A DNA stretch of 5,436 bases from Thiomargarita sp. Its GTDB lineage: Bacteria; Pseudomonadota; Gammaproteobacteria; Beggiatoales; Beggiatoaceae. Location: the NCBI GenBank assembly GCA_030635005.1, contig DAOVZS010000147.1:1-5436 (forward strand). Reading direction: 5' to 3'. The translations under genes were made by a program, and so were the position numbers. The notes under the pieces are model-generated. The model was given only the letters and a program-made list of their open reading frames with translations, was not told the origin of the DNA and ran no database searches. This document shows, piece after piece, positions 1 to 5,076 of this stretch (the first letter of the stretch is position 1; each line of letters starts with the position of its first letter).

Positions 1-71
1 AAGGTACATATGCCTTATACAGTACTACAGAGTTGTCCAATAAAAGAATAGATTTCCAAATTTTGAATCCA

Positions 72-86
72 AGGGGCAATGCCCCT
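72..86. repeat. Short GC-rich hairpin downstream of the glycosyltransferase gene
   Basis: A perfect 6-bp stem, AGGGGC / GCCCCT, with a 3-nt AAT loop, sits 14 bp beyond the stop codon of the minus-strand transferase gene. It shares the core GGGGCAAYGCCC with the first hairpin of the two 44-nt elements at 3329-3372 and 4966-5009, so it may be a degenerate or half-copy of that family. It could also act as a transcript end for the minus-strand gene, but no clear T-tract follows on the minus strand, so I do not call a rho-independent terminator. The rest of 1-100 shows no gene I can support. Confidence 0.4.
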
Positions 87-100
87 GCTATTAAAGATTT

Positions 101-1051
101 CTATTCTAATCTATACACCGCAAACATCAATAACAGATAAATCCCTCCCCAAACAAGACACCATATTTCAAAAAATGGCAGGATAGATGTGGCTAATAAA
201 GCAGACATACTACAGGAAAGCATTAATACATATTCCAATAATACAGTCCGTTGATGTCCCCATCCTAAGGTGACGACACGTTGATAATAATGGGATTTAT
301 GAGCTTGCCATACTTTTTCTCTTTTCAACATACGGTGTAATAAGGTGACGGTGGCATCAACAATAAACGGTGAAAATAGCAGTACCGCAACCCATAAGGA
401 AAAAATATTTTCTTGTATCCCCCATAAACTAAAGCCTGCGACTAAAAATCCTAAACAGGATGATCCCACATCTCCCATGAAAATTTTAGCAGGCGGAAAG
501 TTAAAGACTAAAAAACCACCCACTGCACTGGCAATCATCAGATTCATATTCATAAATAAGGTATGTTCTGCTAATCCTCCCAATATCGCAAATGTGCCAA
601 ATCCAATCACCGCCATGCCTCCCGCAAATCCATCCATACCATCCATAAAATTATATAAGTTGATCATCCAAATGATGGAAAAGAAGGCTATACTCACGTA
701 TACTATGTTGACATCATGCCAAAATGAAAAATCTTGTAACAAGCAATATGCAGCAATCCCTTGTACAATGAAACGATATAAAGCGGGTAGCGGATGATGA
801 TCATCTATAAAAGCAATACCCGCTAATAATAATATTCCCATCATTAAGCCATATAAGGGGAGATGAAGATACACCGTAGGTATTATTAAGGCTGTTAATA
901 TAGCAATGCCACCGCCAATAGGGGTCGGTATTGTATGTAAGGAACGTGCATTCGGTGTATCCATACTGGATAAGCGGGATGTGGAAAGACTAAAGTATTT
1001 TGTTAGTATGGCGGATACTACAAAAGTAGTCACGATTAAGATAAAAATCAT
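101..1051 (-). CDS. Polyprenyl-phosphate sugar-1-phosphate transferase, MraY/WecA/WbpL (glycosyltransferase 4) family
   Basis: This integral inner-membrane enzyme is predicted to transfer a sugar-1-phosphate (probably N-acetylhexosamine-1-P) from a UDP-sugar to undecaprenyl phosphate, the first step of O-antigen or other surface polysaccharide synthesis. The 316-residue protein is hydrophobic throughout, with roughly ten membrane segments. Family landmarks are visible: NARSLHTIPTPIGGG (34-48), the Asp-Asp pair at 83-84 that binds Mg/nucleotide, NLYNFMDGMDG (131-141), FPPAKIFMGDVGSS (185-198), Asp232, and the His motif HKSHYYQR (251-258). The HKSHYYQR form fits WecA/WbpL-like enzymes better than MraY, and the length matches WbpL-like proteins. 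The start is the ATG at 1051 (minus), with no Shine-Dalgarno sequence. It is divergent from the AAA+ gene and no other polysaccharide genes are in view, so the exact sugar cannot be assigned. The family call is firm; the WbpL-versus-WecA choice is inference. Confidence 0.9.
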   Translation of the reverse strand: MIFILIVTTFVVSAILTKYFSLSTSRLSSMDTPNARSLHTIPTPIGGGIAILTALIIPTVYLHLPLYGLMMGILLLAGIAFIDDHHPLPALYRFIVQGIAAYCLLQDFSFWHDVNIVYVSIAFFSIIWMINLYNFMDGMDGFAGGMAVIGFGTFAILGGLAEHTLFMNMNLMIASAVGGFLVFNFPPAKIFMGDVGSSCLGFLVAGFSLWGIQENIFSLWVAVLLFSPFIVDATVTLLHRMLKREKVWQAHKSHYYQRVVTLGWGHQRTVLLEYVLMLSCSMSALLATSILPFFEIWCLVWGGIYLLLMFAVYRLE

Positions 1052-1080
1052 ATGAATTTAATAGCGTATAAAAATTATTG
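1052..1080. promoter_or_regulatory. Compact 29-bp divergent intergenic region
   Basis: Only 29 AT-rich bases separate the start codons of the minus-strand transferase gene and the plus-strand AAA+ gene. Any promoters must overlap each other or lie inside the opposite gene. TATAAA at 1067-1072 resembles a -10 box, but I find no matching -35 at proper spacing, so no promoter is assigned. Neither start has a Shine-Dalgarno sequence. An ATG at 1052 opens a 9-codon frame whose TGA (1079-1081) overlaps the AAA+ ATG, a possible leader minicistron of unproven function. Confidence 0.3.
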
Positions 1081-2163
1081 ATGACTATAAAAATTGATGT
1101 ACCAGAACTGTTAGAAACACTCAAAGTGACCCCTTCAGCACAAAATATCATGCTGATTGGAAAGCATGGCATTGGTAAATCACAAATTATTACAAAGTAT
1201 TATCACCAAAAAAAGATGACTGTGATTGTCTTTTTTTTGGGACAAATGAGTGATCCAGGTGACTTGATTGGACTCATGTATCAAGATCAAGAAACAGGAC
1301 ATTCACACTTTTTACCACCGTATTGGTGGCCTACTGATAATCAACCCATTATTTTATTTTTGGATGAGTTGAATCGCGCACGCCCTGAAATTCTACAATC
1401 TGTTCAAGATTTAAGTCTGAATAAAACCTTGGCGGGTAAAAAATTACCCGAAGGTAGTATTGTCATTGCAGCTGTGAATGAGGGAGAAGAATATCAATTA
1501 ACGGATTTAGATCCTGCCTTAATCTCTCGTTTTAATTTATATGAATTTGTGCCGACACTAGAAGATTGGCTATTATGGGCAAATGAACAGGGAATTGATC
1601 CCCGTGTGATTGCGTTTATTCAAAAATATCATCATTTTCTCGATCCAGAAGAATGCGGTGAAAATGATATCTTTAGTGGATTGCAAAAAACACCTGATCG
1701 GCGTGCTTGGGAAAAAGTCTCGCAACTGATTAAGCCATTGCCCGTTCTTAAAGACGTCCATATTAAAATTATTGCAGGGATTGTGGGTATTAAAGCCGCT
1801 TTACATTTTAAAAAAAATATAGATTCTACATTAAATGTGTCGCCCGCCCAGTTGTTATTACAGTTTAATAAATCAAAAGTTCTGTTAAAAACCTTAAAAC
1901 TCAAGGAGTTAATTTTTTTAAACGAACAAGTCATGTATTGGCTTAATAATAAACAGTATAAACCCACTCAAAAAAAGACCGTATTGAAAAATTTCCATTT
2001 ATATTTAGTATTCCTTAAAAAAATCCATCAAAATGAAGCCATTGCTCATATTGCCTCATTGATTGAACATGTCATGTTTGAAAAAGTAACAGGGTTGTTA
2101 TTGGGAGAATCTATGGATATTATGGATGATTTGGCAGAATATATCACCAATATAAAATTATAA
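1081..2163 (+). CDS. MoxR-type AAA+ ATPase
   Basis: This is a cytoplasmic AAA+ ATPase of the MoxR/AAA_5 kind, expected to form a ring that remodels client proteins together with a VWA-domain partner. In the 360-residue product the nucleotide-binding core is complete: Walker A GKHGIGKS (27-34), Walker B ILFLDE (91-96), sensor-1 Asn133 in AAVNEGEEY, and an arginine finger at Arg150 in LDPALISRF. TPDRRAW (204-210) fits the sensor-2 position. The C-terminal ~120 residues are Lys-rich and helical-looking, without a motif I recognise. I prefer ATG 1081 to the adjacent TTG at 1078. The TAA stop overlaps the next start (TAATG), so the two proteins are very probably translationally coupled and work as a pair, as in RavA-ViaA or CbbQ-CbbO. 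The client is unknown. Several A/T runs of 7-8 occur in the gene (A7 1208-1214, T8 1231-1238, A8 1810-1817, T7 1913-1919). Confidence 0.9.
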   Translation: MTIKIDVPELLETLKVTPSAQNIMLIGKHGIGKSQIITKYYHQKKMTVIVFFLGQMSDPGDLIGLMYQDQETGHSHFLPPYWWPTDNQPIILFLDELNRARPEILQSVQDLSLNKTLAGKKLPEGSIVIAAVNEGEEYQLTDLDPALISRFNLYEFVPTLEDWLLWANEQGIDPRVIAFIQKYHHFLDPEECGENDIFSGLQKTPDRRAWEKVSQLIKPLPVLKDVHIKIIAGIVGIKAALHFKKNIDSTLNVSPAQLLLQFNKSKVLLKTLKLKELIFLNEQVMYWLNNKQYKPTQKKTVLKNFHLYLVFLKKIHQNEAIAHIASLIEHVMFEKVTGLLLGESMDIMDDLAEYITNIKL

Positions 2164-3299
2164 TGTCACAACAAAGAATATCAAGGATTGTAGAAAAATG
2201 GTATATGTGTGAACCGCTGTTTTTTGCAATATGGACAACACATGAATTAATCCAGAATCCACACATCAACACTATTCGGGTAGGCAGGGGGAAAATTGAA
2301 TATAAAGATACGTTTATTCAAGCCTTAACAGATCACACACTTGAGCAAGTGCTACAATGTGAAGTCATGCGTTTGCTCTTAAAACATCCCTATTTGCGTA
2401 AAAAAAATAATAGCACGCTTTGCTATCTTGCCAGTAATATTACCTTACAAGAATACTTAAAAACACCGCTACCGTTCCCCAATGCGGAACAGGTATTTCA
2501 AACACATGATTATAATCAACAGTATTTTGAATTTTATTATCAGAAATTAATCAAACACACCGATCATATTTCTCCTGTGATAGATCATGCAGAGCTGGCT
2601 TCCTATAGTAATCCTGAAAAAAGTGGTTTAGAAAATACAGCTTATTGGGATAAGGATGACTATCATAGTGCAATCCTCAATGAAACAATAGACAGGGCAT
2701 TTCAAAATAACGCTTGGGGCAGTTTATCCAGAAATCTACAAGAATTGATTGTTGCGACGCTCACACCAAAAATCAATTATCGTGACATCCTAAAATCATT
2801 TCGAGCCAGTATTATTTCTGTTAAGCATGTCTTGACACGCCAAAAACCCAGTCGGCGCTATGGTTTTTTATACTTAGGTAGCCGTCGGGATTTTTGTACC
2901 AAACTATTATTTGCGGTGGATGTCAGTGGTTCTGTCACGTCAGAAGATTTAACAAAAGCATTTTCCATCATTAATCAACTATTCAAATATGGGATAGAAT
3001 CGATCAATGTGCTACAATTTGACAGCACTATTAAAGGCAAACCCCTGAGTTTAAAAAAGGCAAAATCCACCATACAAGTGATTGGACGGGGTGGCACCGA
3101 TTTTCAACCCCTCATCACCTATATTGATCATCATACAGACTATGATGGTTTAATCATCTTTACAGATGGTTGGGCACCTGTGCCGACACGCCCCAAAAAT
3201 AAACGTACCAAAATTCTTTGGCTGTTTAATCATGAAATTAATTATCTACAAATGAGAAATCACGTCAAACCGATTGGTTCTTCTACTTTTATTCAATAA
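2163..3299 (+). CDS. DUF2201-type protein with C-terminal VWA-like domain, partner of the AAA+ ATPase
   Basis: A 378-residue cytoplasmic protein with the layout of the DUF2201 putative-metallopeptidase/VWA-like family. The N-terminal half (about 1-130) matches the metallopeptidase-like region, but where an HExxH zinc motif would be expected it reads CEVMR (66-70) followed by LLLKHPYLR. The first and third metal ligands are absent, so protease activity is unlikely. A linker with WGSLSRNLQELI (185-196) leads to the VWA-like domain. Its metal-ion-dependent adhesion site looks intact: DVSGS (253-257), GGTD (310-313) and TDG (334-336). In MoxR/VWA pairs the VWA protein typically links the ATPase ring to its client. 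The ATG at 2163 overlaps the ATPase stop by one base, and no Shine-Dalgarno sequence is visible, consistent with coupling. The last codons (FIQ-stop) lie in a sequence repeated twice downstream. The domain call is firm; the adaptor role is inference. Confidence 0.85.
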   Translation: MSQQRISRIVEKWYMCEPLFFAIWTTHELIQNPHINTIRVGRGKIEYKDTFIQALTDHTLEQVLQCEVMRLLLKHPYLRKKNNSTLCYLASNITLQEYLKTPLPFPNAEQVFQTHDYNQQYFEFYYQKLIKHTDHISPVIDHAELASYSNPEKSGLENTAYWDKDDYHSAILNETIDRAFQNNAWGSLSRNLQELIVATLTPKINYRDILKSFRASIISVKHVLTRQKPSRRYGFLYLGSRRDFCTKLLFAVDVSGSVTSEDLTKAFSIINQLFKYGIESINVLQFDSTIKGKPLSLKKAKSTIQVIGRGGTDFQPLITYIDHHTDYDGLIIFTDGWAPVPTRPKNKRTKILWLFNHEINYLQMRNHVKPIGSSTFIQ

Positions 3300-3403
3300 T
3301 CAATCTTTTATTCAATAATCAATCTAATCCTAGGGCGTTGCCCCAGGCTGATATATATCGCCCTTTCAGGGCTTGATTATATACAATCTTTTATTCAATA
3401 ATC
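3286..3403 (+). repeat. Three direct repeats around the double-hairpin element
   Basis: The 19-mer CTTTTATTCAATAATCAAT occurs twice in tandem, at 3286-3304 (including the VWA gene's last codons and stop) and at 3305-3323. A third copy, truncated to 16 nt, lies at 3388-3403. Counting four more bases on the left, the 20-mer CAATCTTTTATTCAATAATC is identical at 3301-3320 and 3384-3403. The intervening 63 bp contain the 44-nt hairpin element. The pattern suggests duplication of the gene's 3' end with the element inserted between copies, or a 20-bp target duplication. The sequence alone does not decide between them. Confidence 0.85.
3329..3372 (+). repeat. 44-nt double-hairpin element, copy A
   Basis: Two GC-rich hairpins in an AT-rich spacer. 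The first has outer CCT/AGG pairs (3329-3331 with 3345-3347), an A-C mismatch, then GGGC-GTT-GCCC (3333-3343). The second is GCCCT-TTC-AGGGC (3360-3372). After the shared GGCT tail at 3346-3349, ten AT-rich bases (3350-3359) separate them. The first 21 nt (3329-3349) are identical to the reverse complement of 4989-5009. It sits between the VWA gene and mutY. Its role could be mRNA 3'-end protection, transcription termination, or simply a REP/MITE-like mobile repeat. No T-tract follows, which argues against an intrinsic terminator. Confidence 0.8.
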
Positions 3404-3407
3404 CAAC

Positions 3408-4415
3408 ATGTCAAGCACACCTTTCAATCAATCCTTACTCATTTGGTTTGATCAATATGGACGTACCGATTTGCCTTGGCAAGAAAATGCAAGCTCCTAT
3501 CGTGTTTGGATATCAGAAATCATGCTACAGCAAACGCAAGTGGCTACGGTGATTCCCTATTTTCAACGCTTTATGCAACATTTTCCTGATGTACATACAT
3601 TAGCTGAGGCGTCATTAGATGAAGTGTTACATCATTGGACAGGTTTAGGATATTACGCACGTGCTCGAAATTTACATCGTGCATCACAAGATATTTGTAC
3701 ACAATACAAGGGTGAATTACCCGCAGATTTACAGGCTTTGATGGGCTTATCGGGTATTGGGCGTACAACGGCTGGGGCAATTTTAGCATTAGCACATCAT
3801 TTACCCTATCCTATTCTTGATGGGAATGTAAAACGTGTCTTATCACGCTATTATGCACTTGAAAGTGATCATGATTTATGGGCATTAGCAGAAAAAAACA
3901 CGCCGATTCAACGTGTGGCTGATTATACACAAGCCATTATGGATTTAGGGGCAACGGTGTGTACACGTCATCGTCCACTTTGTCTGTTATGTCCTTTTAA
4001 TCAGCAGTGTCTTGCCCATAAAAAGGGACAGGAAACGGCGTATCCTATCCCCAAACCGCGTAAAACGATCCCTGTTAAAAAGACAATATTTATCATGTTA
4101 CAAAATCCTTTAGGTGAAATTTTATTAGAAAAACGCCCCACTAAAGGCATTTGGGGTGGATTATGGTGTTTCCCAGAATGTACAGAAGTCTCAACATGGT
4201 GTCAACAATATCTGAAACAGAATTATCAACAAGACACATGGGCACTGATACGTCATAAATTCACCCATTTTCATTTAGACATTACGCCTGTCTTGATACA
4301 CACCGAAACGTGTCTCCTAGACAAAGAGACTATTTGGTATAATAGCAAAAAACCGATAATGTTAGGTTTAGCAGCACCCGTTGCACGTTTACTTGAACAA
4401 CTAGGTGCACAATAA
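3408..4415 (+). CDS. mutY: A/G-specific adenine DNA glycosylase MutY
   Basis: This base-excision repair enzyme removes adenine mispaired with 8-oxoguanine (or G), preventing G:C to T:A mutations. The 335-residue protein has every expected element. The catalytic Glu37 is in WISEIMLQQTQV and Asp138 in PILDGNVKRVLSR, the same numbers as in E. coli MutY. The helix-hairpin-helix is LMGLSGIGRTTAGAI (111-125). The [4Fe-4S] loop has cysteines 185, 192, 195 and 201 (C-x6-C-x2-C-x5-C). The C-terminal Nudix-like domain, which recognises 8-oxoG, carries GIWGGLWCFP (247-256) and FTHFHLDI (285-292). Relative to E. coli the segment between Asp138 and the first cluster Cys is about 7 residues shorter (YYALESDHDLWAL region). 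The start is ATG 3408, right after the repeat spacer, with no Shine-Dalgarno sequence. Thirty-three bases separate it from the DUF29 gene, so the two are probably co-transcribed. Confidence 0.97.
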   Translation: MSSTPFNQSLLIWFDQYGRTDLPWQENASSYRVWISEIMLQQTQVATVIPYFQRFMQHFPDVHTLAEASLDEVLHHWTGLGYYARARNLHRASQDICTQYKGELPADLQALMGLSGIGRTTAGAILALAHHLPYPILDGNVKRVLSRYYALESDHDLWALAEKNTPIQRVADYTQAIMDLGATVCTRHRPLCLLCPFNQQCLAHKKGQETAYPIPKPRKTIPVKKTIFIMLQNPLGEILLEKRPTKGIWGGLWCFPECTEVSTWCQQYLKQNYQQDTWALIRHKFTHFHLDITPVLIHTETCLLDKETIWYNSKKPIMLGLAAPVARLLEQLGAQ

Positions 4416-4448
4416 AAAGCAGAAGGCTTAAAATTTCCGTAATATTTT

Positions 4449-4898
4449 ATGAATATCGCCTTATATGAAGAAGATTTTTATTGTTGGATAAGTGACAATG
4501 TACAATATTTACGAGAAAATAAACTCTCTGAGATTGATGTGGAACATATTGCTGAGGAATTAGAAAGCATGGGTAAAAGTCAACAACACGCTTTAATCAG
4601 TCGCTTATCTATATTGTTAATGCATTTGCTTAAATGGCAATATCAACCCCAAAGACGTTCTCGCAGTTGGGAATTAACCCTCATTGAACAACGTCACGAA
4701 ATTGTAGAACTTCTCGAAGAAAGTCCCAGTTTAAAGCATGATATAGACATAAAAATAGCAAAATCTTATCAAAAATCCTTAATTAAAGCAGAACGTGAAA
4801 CAGGTATTCGATATACAAATTTCCCCTCAGTGTGCCCTTATCTCCTCACACAAATTTTAGATGATTCTTTTTATCCGCTTGAAAACTTAGATATGTAA
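4449..4898 (+). CDS. DUF29 family protein
   Basis: A 149-residue soluble protein of the DUF29 family, whose molecular function is not established. The characteristic blocks are all present: LYEEDFYCW (5-13), IAEELESMGKS (34-44), HLLKWQYQPQRRSRSW (59-74) with EQR (80-82) just after, and the C-terminal FPSVCPY (125-131) and LDDSFYP (137-143). The length is normal for the family, so it looks intact. It is rich in charged residues and probably mostly helical, with no signal peptide or membrane segment. The start is ATG 4449. The only purine-rich stretch upstream, AGAAGG at 4421-4426, is too far away to be its ribosome site. It follows mutY by 33 bp on the same strand. DUF29 genes are often present in several copies per genome in cyanobacteria and some proteobacteria, so I do not infer a link to DNA repair from this adjacency. 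Confidence 0.9.
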   Translation: MNIALYEEDFYCWISDNVQYLRENKLSEIDVEHIAEELESMGKSQQHALISRLSILLMHLLKWQYQPQRRSRSWELTLIEQRHEIVELLEESPSLKHDIDIKIAKSYQKSLIKAERETGIRYTNFPSVCPYLLTQILDDSFYPLENLDM

Positions 4899-4912
4899 TT
4901 TTCAAGTATTCA

Positions 4913-4964
4913 AAGGCACAAACACAGGCTTTTGTGCCTGTGTTTCTGACTGTGTTTGTGCCTT
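4913..4964. other. Alternative-hairpin region at the DUF29 / radical SAM convergent junction
   Basis: Starting 14 bases after the DUF29 stop are several mutually exclusive stems. The longest is a perfect 15-bp pairing of AAGGCACAAACACAG (4913-4927) with CTGTGTTTGTGCCTT (4950-4964). Inside it, AAACACAGGC (4920-4929) pairs perfectly with GCCTGTGTTT (4936-4945) across a 6-nt loop. A third option pairs GGCACAAA (4915-4922) with TTTGTGCC (4931-4938). It lies between convergent genes, where a bidirectional transcript end is expected. Neither strand has a T-tract right after the stem, so a canonical rho-independent terminator is not supported. It may be an RNA-stabilising 3' structure or a decayed palindromic element. 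Confidence 0.65.
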
Positions 4965-4965
4965 C

Positions 4966-5009
4966 GCCCCAACGGGGCTTAATAATATAGCCTGGGGCAA
5001 CGCCCTAGG
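4966..5009 (-). repeat. 44-nt double-hairpin element, copy B (inverted)
   Basis: This is the inverted partner of 3329-3372, also 44 nt long. On the plus strand it shows GCCCC-AAC-GGGGC (4966-4978), ten AT bases (4979-4988), then the 21-nt stretch 4989-5009 that is the exact reverse complement of 3329-3349 and folds as CCT..AGG plus GGGC-AAC-GCCC. In the small hairpin the closing T-A pair of copy A is C-G here, so both partners changed and the stem is kept. Together with copy A it brackets mutY and the DUF29 gene. Confidence 0.8.
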
Positions 5010-5018
5010 AAAGCTTTT

Positions 5019-5059
5019 ATGCGTAATAATATTATCAGAATAATATGCAAACCACGCAT
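5019..5059. other. Nested AT-rich hairpin before the radical SAM gene's 3' end
   Basis: ATGCGT (5019-5024) pairs with ACGCAT (5054-5059), enclosing a 7-bp stem ATATTAT/ATAATAT (5029-5035 with 5040-5046) with a CAGA loop. A run of seven T follows on the plus strand at 5067-5073, seven bases beyond the outer stem. That is farther than usual for an intrinsic terminator, so a plus-strand terminator for the mutY/DUF29 transcript is only a weak possibility. The AT-rich stem could also be chance in this composition. Confidence 0.3.
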
Positions 5060-5076
5060 GAATCTGTTTTTTTCAC

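Noticed and set aside
1..9. Possible start of another minus-strand gene at the left edge (ATG at 9-7 with AAGG just upstream)
   Set aside because: Only three codons are visible and the AAGG is very close to the ATG; there is not enough to support a gene.
345..797. 150-codon open frame on the plus strand
   Set aside because: It lies wholly antisense to the transferase gene, which has clear family motifs; the composition is low-complexity Lys/Pro/Ile with no recognisable domain.
990..1172. 60-codon minus-strand frame spanning the divergent gap
   Set aside because: It overlaps the starts of both real genes in another frame and shows no protein-like motif.
1573..1967. Two overlapping minus-strand open frames inside the AAA+ gene
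   Set aside because: They are antisense to a motif-complete ATPase gene and have no recognisable domain or start signal.
3286..3403. CRISPR-like array
   Set aside because: The repeats are AT-rich, two are directly adjacent without a spacer, and the only interval is 63 bp containing a repeat element found elsewhere; no cas genes.
3571..3795. 74-codon minus-strand frame inside mutY
   Set aside because: A shadow of mutY; the sense frame carries all catalytic residues.
4913..4964. Canonical rho-independent terminator
   Set aside because: The stems are excellent but no T-tract follows directly on either strand, so it is reported as an unexplained hairpin region instead.
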